Assembly: GCA_046757585.1 (NCBI GenBank)
Contig: JBHHYR010000076.1
Coordinates: forward strand, 1-16,297
Direction: 5' to 3'
Length of the DNA: 16,297 nucleotides
DNA from: JBHHYR01 sp046757585
GTDB lineage: Bacteria > Desulfobacterota > Binatia > HRBIN30
The translations under genes and the position numbers were made by a program. Every line of letters begins with the position of its first letter. The stretch's first letter is position 1. The notes under the pieces were generated by a model. That model was not told the DNA's origin, ran no database searches, and saw nothing but the letters and a program-made list of their open reading frames with translations. Below are positions 1-8,568 of the stretch, one piece after another.

Positions 1-1
1 C

Positions 2-1225
2 GTTGCCCGAGAGATGGGTGGTGCTCCAGCCTGCACGACCATCGGCTTTCCCGGGCGCCTGCCGGGTGAGTGGGCCGCGCTGGTCAACGGGACACTGGCG
101 CACGGCTTGGACTACGACGACACGCACGCCGAGTCGGTACTGCACGTCAGCGCGAGCGTCGGGCCGGCAGCGCTGGCCGCGTGCGAAGCGGCAGGTGCCA
201 GCGGGCGAGCTTTGCTGCTGGCGCTAGCGCTGGGGATGGAAGCAAACGTCCGCATCGGTCTGGTGGCGCGGGGCGGCTTTCACGACCGGGGTTTTCACCC
301 CACTGGAATCTGCGGCACCTTTGCGAGCGCCCTGCTGGCGGGCAAAGTCGCGGGCCTACCGCGCGCCCAACTGGCGGACGCCCTGGGCCTGGCGGGCAGC
401 CAGGCAGCCGGCTCGCTGGAGTTCCTCACTGACGGGACGTGGGCGAAACGCATCCACGCGGGCTGGGCGGCGCACAGTGGTTTGGTGGCCGCCCGCCTCG
501 CCGCCGCCGGCTTTACCGGCCCGCGCGGGACGCTGGACGGACGCTTTGGTCTGTACCACAGTCATCTCGGCGCCGCTGGCTGGGATCCGGCTGTCCTCAC
601 GGCCGATCTCGGCCAGCGCTGGCATCTGTTGGACATCGGCCTGAAGCCGTACCCGTGTTGCCATTACAACCACGCCTTCATTGACTGCGCAGCGACACTT
701 CGTGCACGGCAACCGATCCCACCCGCAGCGATCGATGAGGTCGAGTGTTTCATCGCCGCGCGGGAAGTTCCGATCGTCTGCGAGCCCGAGTCGAATAAGC
801 GGAGGCCGCAAACCGACTACGACGCGAAGTTCAGTCTGCCCTACGCGGTTGCATCGATGCTACTACGCGGCCACGTCAACATCGAGGACTTCACCGGCGC
901 GGCAATCCACGACCCCGCTGTGCTCGCGCTGGCCGCGCGTGTCGTCTATCGCGACGATCCCGAGAGCGACTTCCCCCGCCGCTTCCCCGGCCGCCTCCGC
1001 GTGCGGTTGCGTGATGGCCGGGTGCTGGAGCACCGCGAGCGCATAAACCGTGGGAGCGCCGAACGGCCGCTGAGCGAGCACGAGGTCCGGGAGAAGTTCC
1101 GCTCCAATGCGAGCCGCGTGCTCGACCCCCGCGGGGTGGAGGCAGTGGCCGCTACGGTGGCGGGCCTGGAGGACCGGGCAGACCTCGTCACGCTCGCCAC
1201 GGGGCTCGTTCCGCAGCCCAACTGA
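2..1225 (+). CDS. MmgE/PrpD family protein (5'-partial)
   Basis: The protein resembles the MmgE/PrpD superfamily, which includes 2-methylcitrate dehydratase, cis-aconitate decarboxylase and iminodisuccinate epimerase. What shows this is the run NGTLAHGLDYDDTHAES near the visible N-terminus, then HDRGFHPTGICGTF, then the stretch SQAAGSLEFLTDGTWAKR with HAGWAAHSG after it, and a later KPYPCCHYNHAFID segment. These are family landmarks of the all-helical domain and the active-site region. The reading frame is open to the window edge (V-A-R-E before the first ATG at 14), and family members are usually about 450 residues, so roughly 40-50 N-terminal residues lie upstream. The ATG at 14 is therefore not the true start. 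The gene ends at TGA 1223-1225, only 25 nt from the convergent MBL-fold gene. The exact substrate cannot be told from the sequence, and no prpB/prpC neighbour is visible to argue for methylcitrate metabolism. Confidence 0.9.
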   Translation, partial: VAREMGGAPACTTIGFPGRLPGEWAALVNGTLAHGLDYDDTHAESVLHVSASVGPAALAACEAAGASGRALLLALALGMEANVRIGLVARGGFHDRGFHPTGICGTFASALLAGKVAGLPRAQLADALGLAGSQAAGSLEFLTDGTWAKRIHAGWAAHSGLVAARLAAAGFTGPRGTLDGRFGLYHSHLGAAGWDPAVLTADLGQRWHLLDIGLKPYPCCHYNHAFIDCAATLRARQPIPPAAIDEVECFIAAREVPIVCEPESNKRRPQTDYDAKFSLPYAVASMLLRGHVNIEDFTGAAIHDPAVLALAARVVYRDDPESDFPRRFPGRLRVRLRDGRVLEHRERINRGSAERPLSEHEVREKFRSNASRVLDPRGVEAVAATVAGLEDRADLVTLATGLVPQPN

Positions 1226-1250
1226 ACCGGGGACGTCTCCGCCGCGGCGC

Positions 1251-2006
1251 TTACAGCTCTATCGTGAGCCCGTCGGAAGCCATTTCGACTTCGATCTCGT
1301 TGCGGCGCGCATGCACCTCCCGGCCGAAATGCGTCAGGATAAGCCGTTTTGTGCCGAACCGGTGCCGTTCCTCAGCGATCCGCGGATAGTCGAGATGAAT
1401 CGGGATACGGGTCTCGAAGAAACAGCACTCGCAGATGAACAGGTCGGTGTCCTGTGAACGTTCCACGAGCGCCTCGGTCCAGCCGGTGTCGCCGGAATAC
1501 AGCACGGCACGTCCGCCAACGTGCACCCGCAGCCCGAGGGAAATGTCATGTTCTTGATGCGGGACGCGGAAAGGCTCGACGCGGACCGCCCCGAGCGAAA
1601 CCGGCGTGCCCGGGGGCATCTCCATGAACTCCAACTTGAACGGAAGCGGCTCGGCCGCCAGGTCGCGGTACGTGGCCCGATACAACGCCCAGACGCGCTC
1701 CTCGGTGCCGGCCGGGCCGGCGATGCGCAACGGCCGCCGCCGCGGCTGCTCGTAGATGTACTGCAAGAACAAGTACGGGAGGCCGGCGAAGTGGTCGCCG
1801 TGCAGGTGGCTGACGAGGATCAGGTCGATCGCGCCCGGGTCAACCCCGTGCTGTTTCATCGACGTCAATGTGCTGGCCCCGACATCGAGCAGGAAGGACG
1901 TGCCGCCGGCTCGGATCAGATAGCCGGCCTGATGCCGGCCGCTGGCGGAGAACGCGTCACCGGTACCGAGGAACGAAACCTGAACGGGTTGCATATCCGG
2001 CTTCAC
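1251..2006 (-). CDS. MBL-fold metallo-hydrolase, RNase Z-like
   Basis: A 251-residue metallo-beta-lactamase-fold hydrolase. It opens with a strand VQVSFLGTGDAF and carries the zinc-binding motif HLHGDH at residues 67-72. Further metal-ligand candidates follow: the His in VPHQEHD, the Asp in LYSGDTGW, and the His in LILTHFG near the C-terminus. The order and spacing resemble ribonuclease Z and related phosphodiesterases more than beta-lactamases. It is shorter than RNase Z (about 300 residues), so a tRNA 3'-processing role is not assured. The start used is GTG at 2006, whose GTGA overlaps the TGA of the upstream glutamate dehydrogenase gene and suggests translational coupling. ATG at 1994 (M-Q-P-V-Q) is an alternative that would put the start directly before the fold. 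It is the last gene of the GNAT-GDH-MBL unit. No signal peptide is visible, so it is probably cytosolic. Confidence 0.88.
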   Translation of the reverse strand: MKPDMQPVQVSFLGTGDAFSASGRHQAGYLIRAGGTSFLLDVGASTLTSMKQHGVDPGAIDLILVSHLHGDHFAGLPYLFLQYIYEQPRRRPLRIAGPAGTEERVWALYRATYRDLAAEPLPFKLEFMEMPPGTPVSLGAVRVEPFRVPHQEHDISLGLRVHVGGRAVLYSGDTGWTEALVERSQDTDLFICECCFFETRIPIHLDYPRIAEERHRFGTKRLILTHFGREVHARRNEIEVEMASDGLTIEL

Positions 2007-5000
2007 GGCTGTCGGCCGACAAGCCGGCCGAGCTCGCGCATGACGACGAGCAACGCGGCCAGCGTGGGGCGGCGGGCGCTCTTGATATCGTCGATCAGCA
2101 CGCGCAGTCTAGCTAGCTGCTGGTCGTGTGCCGCGGCATAGTCCTGCATGCATGCGTCAACCGCGCTGCCCGCCTGGCCGCACAGGAGAATATCGTGCGT
2201 CAGCTGGCGCCGGGCGTAGACCAACCCTTCCATCAATCCTTCCACCGCTCGCCGCTCCCAGCGGTCCTCGGCCGGCAAGGCTCCGAGGCTCTGCCGCATC
2301 CAGTCCAGGTCAACGATGTCTCCGACCCGGTAGTAGGCGCGGGCGGCCGTGTCGCGCGGCACCTCGATGACTGCCGCAATGTGAGCAACCTCCAGCAGCT
2401 CCGCTAACTGATCAAGGGCGGTGATCCGCTGCGCCAGAGCCTGCGGCGTCCCTTCACCGACCAGCGCCTCCACGGCTGCCCGCGCGCTCGCCCGGCTCGC
2501 AGCGGAAAGCAACTCTGGAGGCATCCCCAGCAGTTCCCGCACAGGTGCGGTGAAGACATCGCTCAGTTCCGCCGCGGCGACGTCAGCCGCCTGCGTCTCC
2601 ACGATCCATTTCGTGGCGCGCGCCAGCGCGGCCTCGAGTGCGAACCAACAGCGCACTTCTGCGGCCAGCGGCAAGGGGGGGTCGGCGGCCTCAATCTCCT
2701 CCCAGAGGGCAGCCGCACCGCTCACCGCTACGGCGACAGTCCAGGCCCGGACCGCCGCGGCGGCGTCGACCCCGGTGTCGCGGGTGATGCGCGGGACAAA
2801 CGTCCCGCCCATCGTATCGATCAACTCGTTCGCTGCTCCCACCGCAATCATCTCGCGGCGCAAGCGGTGGCTGCGCACGGCCGCTCCGAAGCGGGTGTTC
2901 ACCACCTGAGGGAAGTACGCGCGCAGGTAAGGCTCAAAAAAGGTGTCGTCCGGCAACGTCGACGCCAGCAGCCATTGCTGCAACGCGAGCTTGGCGTGCG
3001 CCAGCAACACCGCGAGCTCGGGCCGCGTGAGTCCGCGGAAGGTGGCACGGCGCTCCCGCAGCGTATCCCGGTCCGGCAGAGCCTCCAGACGCCGGTCGAG
3101 CAGGCCCTCACTTTCGAGCTGGGCCATCAGTTCGCGAAAGTCAGCGAGACGCGTCTGGCTGCGCAACTGGTCTAGACTGAGAACGCGTGCCTGGCGCTGG
3201 TTGTGCAACAGGACCCGGCGCGCGACCTCCGATGTCAAGTCGCCGAGGATCTCGTTCCGCTCGGCCACAGCCAGCTGGCCGCTTTCGACCGCGGCCGCCA
3301 GCGCAATCTTCAGATTGACCTCATGGTCGGACATGTCGACGCCCGCCGAGTTGTCGATTGCATCCGTGTTGATGCGGCCGCCGCGCAGAGCGTACTCGGT
3401 GCGACCGCGTTGCGTGAACCCGAGGTTGCCGCCCTCCGCAACGACCTTGACCCGTAGTGCACCGCCGTCCACCCGGATGCTGTCATTGGCGCCGTCACCA
3501 ACGGCGGCGTGTGTCTCGTTCGTAGCCTTGACGTAGGTGCCGACGCCGCCGTTCCACAACAGATCGGCCTCCATACAGAGGATCGCCCGGACCACTTCGT
3601 CTCCTGTGGCGGCGGACGTCTCCAAGCCGAGCATGAGGCGCGCCGGTTCCGTCAACGGTACCGTTTTCGTGTGGCGCGGAAACACGCCACCGCCGTTGCT
3701 GAGGGCGCTGCTGCCGTAGTCGGACCACGTCGAACGGGACAGCAGAAAGAGTCGCTCGCGTTCCGCAAAGGACCGGGCCGGATCCGGGTCGGGGTCCAGG
3801 AAGATGTGCTGGTGGTTGAACGCGGCGCGCAAGCACAGCCGGCGCGAAAGGAGCATGCCGTTGCCGAACACGTCTCCACTCATGTCGCCGATGCCAATCA
3901 CGGTGACGAGCTCCCGGTCCACGTCGCGTCCCATTTCGCGGAAGTGACGGCGCACGCACTCCCACGCGCCACGCGCCGTGATGCCTTCTTTCTTGTGGTC
4001 GTAGCCGTGGGTGCCACCCGACGCGAACGCGTCGCCCAGCCAGAACTGGTGCTGCGCTGCAACGTCATTGGCGATGTCAGAGAACGCAGCGGTACCCTTG
4101 TCGGCAGCCACGACCAGGTATGGGTCCGCGTCGTCGTAGACCACCATTCCCGCAGGAGGAACCACGTGGCCCTGGACAATGTTGTCCGTCAGGTCCAGCA
4201 GGGCACTGATGAAGGTGCGATAGGCGGCCACCACCTGGCCGGAGGTCAGCGGCGTCCTCGCCCGCCGTTTGGCGATGAAGCCGCCCTTGGCCCCGGCCGG
4301 CACGATCACGGCGTTCTTGACCGTTTGCGTCTTCATCAACTCCAGGACTTCCGTTCGAAAATCGTCCGGCCGGTCACTCAACCGGATGCCGCCGCGTGCC
4401 ACCTTCGCGCCCCGCAAGTGCACCCCTTCCACGTGTGCGGCATGGACGTAAATCTCGTGCGCCGGCAGCGGGCGCGGCAGGTGCGGAACGCGCGCGCACT
4501 CGACTTTCACGGCCAGCACCGGCTGCTCCGCCCCGTGCGTCGTCTCCGCCGCCTGTGACTGGAAAAAGTTCGTGCGTACCGTCGCGCGCACCACGCTGAA
4601 CAACGCGCGCAGAATGCGGTCGTCGACGACACTATCGACGGCATCGAGGCTGGCGATGAACTGGTCTTCGACCCGCGGCAGGCTCTGTGTCAGCCGGTCG
4701 CGGGCGGTGGTGGACCGCAGCGGGTCGAACTTGGCGGCGAAGTATTGCCAGAGGCGCTGTGCGGATCGCGGATAGTTGACCAAGGCGTTCACGAGGGCGG
4801 TGCGACTGGGCGCCGTCCCGATCTGCAGGCCATGGTTCAGGTACGTGCGCAGCAGGTCCACCTGTTGCCAGTTCAGGCCCGCCTGCAGGATCAGCGTATT
4901 CAGGCGATCGCTTTCCAGGCGGCCGCCGTGCAGCATGAGAAGGGCGGGCTTCAGCAGCGGCGCGGCGGCCTCGACGTCGAGTTGGGCACCACGAGTGTCC

Positions 5001-6925
5001 TGGACGAAAAAGGTATGCATGTGCACCTGCCCAACTTGCGGCAACGTCACCTCCAGCGGAACTTCGGCGAACACCCGCAGGCCGAGATTCTCCAGCACCG
5101 GCAGAAAGTCGCTCAGCACGAGCTGCTGCCCGGCGAGATAGAGCTTCACGGCCGTGAAGCGGGCCTCTGCGGTGCCGCTATCGCGCTGGCTCGGATCACC
5201 GGCGCTGAGCTCGTTCGTCAGGTCGACCTGGGGCGTGCGCGTTTCCAGCAACGCCTCCAGGCAGCGGATGTCGCGCACGGCCACCCCCACGTCGGTGGCC
5301 GCCTTGTACTGGCTCGAAAACGCCGCCGTGTAACGTTCGCCAAGCACCCGGACCTGGTCGCGCGGCACGTGTTTCTGCAGCTCGTCGCGGAGCCGGTCGT
5401 CCCACGTGCGCAGCAGGGCAGTCACCTGGGCCCGCAGCTCGTCCCCCTGCACTGCCCGTGCACGCTCGACCGGGGCAGCGAAGTAAAAGTGCAGCCGGAC
5501 CTGGTCGCTTTCGTCCATCGCGAGCCGTTGCTCGAGGACAGCCGTCGCCAACAGCCCGCGTGCCAGCTGTCCCTCGATGCGCCGGTAGAGCTCCTGGGAA
5601 AACCGCTCTCGCGGGAGAATGACCACGACGAAGACGCCACGGCCGAGCACATCGGACCGGTGCAGCACGTGCACGGTGCCGCTGCCTTCAGCGGCCAGAA
5701 TGGTCTTGATCGTTGCACGCAGGTCCTGCACCGAGCTGCCCAGCAGCTCCACCTTCGGCATGCTATTGAACACGGCGCCGATCGCTTTGTAGTCGTGGGA
5801 TTCCTCGGCTGCTTCTTCCGCCTGGAGGATGGCGGACAGTTTGCGCCGCAGGAGCGGCACGGCCATGGGTTCCTCTGCGTAAGCTTGCGAGGTGAACAAG
5901 CCGAGAAAACGCCGCTCGCCAGCCACAACGCCGGCGGCGTCCACCTCCTTGATACCAATGTAGTCCATGTGCGCGCGGCGATGGATCGGGCTTTCCGCGT
6001 TGGTCTTGGACACGATCAGGAGGGGCGGTTCGTTGAGGCGCCGGCGCAGCACCTCCGGTATCTGCTGCGGCGTGACGTACGTCGAGCGCTCTTCCTTGCG
6101 CAAGATACCCAAGCCGGAACGACGCCGCACGACACCGGTGCGCTCCGCGCCATGGCCCGAAAACTGATACTCGCGGTAGCCGAGAAACACAAAACTCTTT
6201 TGGCCCAGCCAGTCGAAAAACGCCGCGACCTCATCGACGTCCGCGTTCCACGGCGGCGGGAAGGACCGGCTCCGGAGCTCGTCGGCCACGGCCTCAGCCC
6301 TGGCGCGCATGGCCTGGTAGTCGTCGGTGGCGAGCACAACGTCGCGCAGATGCTCGGCCAGTAGGCCGGCCAGCCCCTCGGGATCCGGAACCCGCTCTAC
6401 TTCGACGTGGACGAAGGATTCTCTACGGCCGAATCCGCCCGGTGCACCGATCGCCAGCACCTCACCGCGGGCGTCACGCTCGACAGTCATCACCGGATGC
6501 ATCAAGCGTTGCACGGCACAACCCGATTCACGCAGACACTCCCGCACCGTATCGATAATAAACGGCCGGTCACGCATTACGGTCTGGACCACAGTGCACG
6601 ACGTCTCCCAGCCGTGGTGGAGCAGGTCGGGGTCGAACACACGAACGCGGGGCTCCGGCGGTGTGCGTTCGAGCAGGAAGCGGCACGCCGCCAGGCCGAG
6701 CGCGGCGAGTTCGTCCACTGTGCCGCTCTCCAGGACCGCGGCGCCGGGCTTGTCGAACAGCTGCCGCAGGAACGCATCCGCGAGCGGTCGCTCGGCGGGC
6801 GTGGCGTTGGCGCGCACAACGTCGAGGACCTCGCGCAGCTTCGGAGGTGCGGCAGCGGTCGCCTGCGGTTCCGCCCGCTCGCGTTCCTCCATCAAGCGTG
6901 CAATTGCTCTGGACAGCTCAGCCAT
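2003..6925 (-). CDS. gdhB: Large NAD-dependent glutamate dehydrogenase (about 180 kDa class)
   Basis: Catalyses oxidative deamination of L-glutamate to 2-oxoglutarate and ammonium with NAD+ in the cytoplasm, normally a catabolic direction. At 1,640 residues it matches the 180-kDa class (gdhB of Pseudomonas, Streptomyces type). The N-terminal half has ACT-like regulatory segments (the first near residues 93-180). The catalytic part begins near residue 840 with GGIRLSDRPDDFRTEV. The lysine of PAGAKGGF near 878 is the expected catalytic lysine, WLGDAFASGGTHGYDHKK follows, and GIGDMSGDVFGNGM near 1015 is the nucleotide-binding turn. LLWNGGVGTYVKA and AEGGNLGFTQRGR complete the set. The frame stays open upstream to 7171, but those 82 codons lie inside the GNAT gene in another frame and lack family similarity. 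ATG at 6925 (M-A-E-L-S-R) is therefore chosen, giving a 20-nt gap after the GNAT stop. The Shine-Dalgarno sequence is weak (GGTG). Confidence 0.96.
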   Translation of the reverse strand: MAELSRAIARLMEERERAEPQATAAAPPKLREVLDVVRANATPAERPLADAFLRQLFDKPGAAVLESGTVDELAALGLAACRFLLERTPPEPRVRVFDPDLLHHGWETSCTVVQTVMRDRPFIIDTVRECLRESGCAVQRLMHPVMTVERDARGEVLAIGAPGGFGRRESFVHVEVERVPDPEGLAGLLAEHLRDVVLATDDYQAMRARAEAVADELRSRSFPPPWNADVDEVAAFFDWLGQKSFVFLGYREYQFSGHGAERTGVVRRRSGLGILRKEERSTYVTPQQIPEVLRRRLNEPPLLIVSKTNAESPIHRRAHMDYIGIKEVDAAGVVAGERRFLGLFTSQAYAEEPMAVPLLRRKLSAILQAEEAAEESHDYKAIGAVFNSMPKVELLGSSVQDLRATIKTILAAEGSGTVHVLHRSDVLGRGVFVVVILPRERFSQELYRRIEGQLARGLLATAVLEQRLAMDESDQVRLHFYFAAPVERARAVQGDELRAQVTALLRTWDDRLRDELQKHVPRDQVRVLGERYTAAFSSQYKAATDVGVAVRDIRCLEALLETRTPQVDLTNELSAGDPSQRDSGTAEARFTAVKLYLAGQQLVLSDFLPVLENLGLRVFAEVPLEVTLPQVGQVHMHTFFVQDTRGAQLDVEAAAPLLKPALLMLHGGRLESDRLNTLILQAGLNWQQVDLLRTYLNHGLQIGTAPSRTALVNALVNYPRSAQRLWQYFAAKFDPLRSTTARDRLTQSLPRVEDQFIASLDAVDSVVDDRILRALFSVVRATVRTNFFQSQAAETTHGAEQPVLAVKVECARVPHLPRPLPAHEIYVHAAHVEGVHLRGAKVARGGIRLSDRPDDFRTEVLELMKTQTVKNAVIVPAGAKGGFIAKRRARTPLTSGQVVAAYRTFISALLDLTDNIVQGHVVPPAGMVVYDDADPYLVVAADKGTAAFSDIANDVAAQHQFWLGDAFASGGTHGYDHKKEGITARGAWECVRRHFREMGRDVDRELVTVIGIGDMSGDVFGNGMLLSRRLCLRAAFNHQHIFLDPDPDPARSFAERERLFLLSRSTWSDYGSSALSNGGGVFPRHTKTVPLTEPARLMLGLETSAATGDEVVRAILCMEADLLWNGGVGTYVKATNETHAAVGDGANDSIRVDGGALRVKVVAEGGNLGFTQRGRTEYALRGGRINTDAIDNSAGVDMSDHEVNLKIALAAAVESGQLAVAERNEILGDLTSEVARRVLLHNQRQARVLSLDQLRSQTRLADFRELMAQLESEGLLDRRLEALPDRDTLRERRATFRGLTRPELAVLLAHAKLALQQWLLASTLPDDTFFEPYLRAYFPQVVNTRFGAAVRSHRLRREMIAVGAANELIDTMGGTFVPRITRDTGVDAAAAVRAWTVAVAVSGAAALWEEIEAADPPLPLAAEVRCWFALEAALARATKWIVETQAADVAAAELSDVFTAPVRELLGMPPELLSAASRASARAAVEALVGEGTPQALAQRITALDQLAELLEVAHIAAVIEVPRDTAARAYYRVGDIVDLDWMRQSLGALPAEDRWERRAVEGLMEGLVYARRQLTHDILLCGQAGSAVDACMQDYAAAHDQQLARLRVLIDDIKSARRPTLAALLVVMRELGRLVGRQP

Positions 6926-6945
6926 CGACGCACCGTGATGGGCGG

Positions 6946-7401
6946 TCAGCCGTCCACCAGCAGCTGCTGCGCGAACCACTCTCCGACCGGGTGCAGGCCG
7001 CACTTGCGCAGAAACAGCCGAGCTGCCGGGCTGGCCGTCCCCGGCAGCGGACAGGACAACCTCGCACAGCCGCGCTGGCGCGCGCGGCGCTGCGCAAAGG
7101 CGACCAGCGCCGTTCCAATCCCGCGCCGCCGAAACGGTGTCGCAACCACAAGCTGCTCGAGCCGGGCCCATGGGGCCGCCGTGAGTTGCCGCGCATACGT
7201 CACATGTATGAGACCGGCGAGCGTCTCGTCAACCAAGGCAAGATAAAAATCTGCGCCGAGATCTCCCACGAGGCGACGGAAGCGCCGCAGCGTGGGACGG
7301 TCCGGCGGCGGGAGCGCGACGTCGCTGACCGCGAGCAAACCCATCACCGCGGGGAAATCCGTGCGCCGGGTGCGTCGAATTCGAAGGCGAAAATCAGCCA
7401 C
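6946..7401 (-). CDS. GNAT family N-acetyltransferase
   Basis: A 151-residue GNAT-fold protein that would transfer an acetyl group from acetyl-CoA to an unknown amine. The acetyl-CoA binding motif is RRRGIG at residues 91-96, preceded by the strand LEQLVVATPF and followed by the helix TALVAFAQRRARQRG, as expected for motif A. Motif B is seen as ARLFLRKCGLHPVGEWF. The start is GTG at 7401, with AGAGGGG a few bases upstream. It is the first gene of a unit with glutamate dehydrogenase (20-nt gap) and the MBL-fold hydrolase. Whether it acts on the dehydrogenase is unknown. Some bacteria control metabolic dehydrogenases by lysine acetylation, but nothing here shows that. No clear sigma-70 promoter was found in the 120 nt upstream. 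Confidence 0.9.
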   Translation of the reverse strand: MADFRLRIRRTRRTDFPAVMGLLAVSDVALPPPDRPTLRRFRRLVGDLGADFYLALVDETLAGLIHVTYARQLTAAPWARLEQLVVATPFRRRGIGTALVAFAQRRARQRGCARLSCPLPGTASPAARLFLRKCGLHPVGEWFAQQLLVDG

Positions 7402-7524
7402 GGACCCCTCTTACCAAGTCGGCAGGGCGCAGTCGAAGACCGGCCCTAGTCGCTCGAGGGCGTCGATAGTCCCGCACGGGCTGGCCGAGCCGGCTGCCCC
7501 CGCTTCCCCTAGGGTCATTTTGAG

Positions 7525-7553
7525 TTGATTTGTGCTTGGCGGCCGTCTAGCAT
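7525..7553 (+). promoter_or_regulatory. Candidate sigma-70-type promoter for the tandem exported-protein genes
   Basis: TTGATT at 7525-7530 and TAGCAT at 7548-7553 are separated by exactly 17 nt, each matching 4 of 6 consensus positions. A transcript would begin near 7560. That would exclude the ATG at 7552 as a start and support the ATG at 7573. It is pattern matching only, and sigma-factor preferences of this lineage are not known to me. Confidence 0.4.
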
Positions 7554-7572
7554 GCGGCCCTGCGGTGGTGGG

Positions 7573-8562
7573 ATGGTGAAGCTTTTACGCGCGAGAACGG
7601 TTCATCTGATGCTCGGTGCGCTGTGCTGTCTACTACCGGTGCGCGCCGGGGCGGGAAGTCCGCCGGAGCAGAAACTCCCCTCCGCGCTGCTCGTGTACCC
7701 CCTGATTGAAGTTCCTGGCACCTGCCAGGATGACAGCAGCGTCACGTGCAGCAGCGATAGCGATTGCGCACCCTCGCCGGGCGGTCCCTGCATACAGAGC
7801 GGCGACACCCGCGTCGAGCTGGTCAACCTCTCCGGCCATGGGGTGCTCGCACAGTGCTTCTACGTCAACGGCGAAGGCTGCAACGAGGTGGGCTTCCTCA
7901 TTTCCCTGACGCCGTACCAGCCTCTTTCCTGGCTCGCCAGTGCCGGCCTGAGCAACACGCTCACGGGGAGTGCTGCGCCTCCGTTTTTCGGCACTGGTGA
8001 ACTGAAGTGCGCCGTCGTACCTCCGCAGTCGCAGCCGCAGATCCAGTTCCACAATACCATCCAGGGGCGTGCGACCGTCTTCCGGTCGGATGGGCGTACG
8101 GTCTCCTACGGCGCGGTGGGGTTTCGACGCCTCTCGGACGGGAACTTCACTGGGGTGCTCGCCCTCGACGGCAAAACCTATGCCCAGTGTCCGAGTAAGC
8201 TACACTTTGATGTCCTGGCTGACCAGCCCGGCGCCACCAGTGAGATGGTCCTTCTGCCCTGCTCGCAGGATCTGTTGTTCCAGGAACCTACCTCCGTGAC
8301 GGTCCAGTTGCTGATCATCAACGAATTCGAAGAGACGTTTTCGACCTCCCTGCGGTTCACCTGCTTCGATCAGCGCGCCTTGGGCGACATCGCGGATTCA
8401 CTGGTCCGGTCGACGCTCGGGACGGATACGGCGCAGGTGATTGTCCGCGGAGTGGGCGAGCCGTTACTTGGGCTGGTCGTTGACGCGGTGCCAGCGGCAG
8501 GCACGGCCGGCAACGAACCGTCGTTCCAGGGCGGGCGGCCGGCAACGGTGATTTTCCCGTAG
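7573..8562 (+). CDS. Exported protein of unknown function, first of a tandem paralogous pair
   Basis: I do not recognise a named family. The 329-residue protein starts with a signal peptide: basic MVKLLRARTVH, hydrophobic LMLGALCCLLPV, then RAGAG. The mature part begins PEQKLPSALLVYPLIEV. A Cys-rich insert at residues 48-78 (C51, C59, C65, C73 in a C-x7-C-x5-C-x7-C pattern) is absent from the neighbour. The remainder aligns along its full length with the next protein. Shared landmarks include QCFYV, CNEVGF/CNEIGF, FFGTGELKC/FFGDGELKC, GFRRL, PCSQDLL, INEFE, TDTA-x-x-IVRG and a GGRPA near the end. Six cysteines are conserved between the two, consistent with disulfides outside the cytoplasm. 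The start at 7573 is chosen over 7525 and 7552 because it begins the signal peptide directly and clears the candidate promoter. A G-rich tract (GGTGGTGGG) abuts the start, an unusual Shine-Dalgarno placement. Confidence 0.8.
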   Translation: MVKLLRARTVHLMLGALCCLLPVRAGAGSPPEQKLPSALLVYPLIEVPGTCQDDSSVTCSSDSDCAPSPGGPCIQSGDTRVELVNLSGHGVLAQCFYVNGEGCNEVGFLISLTPYQPLSWLASAGLSNTLTGSAAPPFFGTGELKCAVVPPQSQPQIQFHNTIQGRATVFRSDGRTVSYGAVGFRRLSDGNFTGVLALDGKTYAQCPSKLHFDVLADQPGATSEMVLLPCSQDLLFQEPTSVTVQLLIINEFEETFSTSLRFTCFDQRALGDIADSLVRSTLGTDTAQVIVRGVGEPLLGLVVDAVPAAGTAGNEPSFQGGRPATVIFP

Positions 8563-8568
8563 GCGTAT

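Noticed and set aside
1226..1250. CGCCGCGGCG palindrome between the first two converging genes
   Set aside because: A 10-bp GC palindrome without loop or T-run is common in such DNA and is not a supported terminator.
3509..4558. A 349-codon plus-strand frame opposite the catalytic core of glutamate dehydrogenase
   Set aside because: It mirrors the conserved catalytic region and looks like a codon-bias shadow.
4745..6364. A 539-codon open frame on the plus strand within the glutamate dehydrogenase gene
   Set aside because: It is antisense to a strongly recognised enzyme, has no recognisable domain, and long antisense frames are expected in GC-rich coding DNA.
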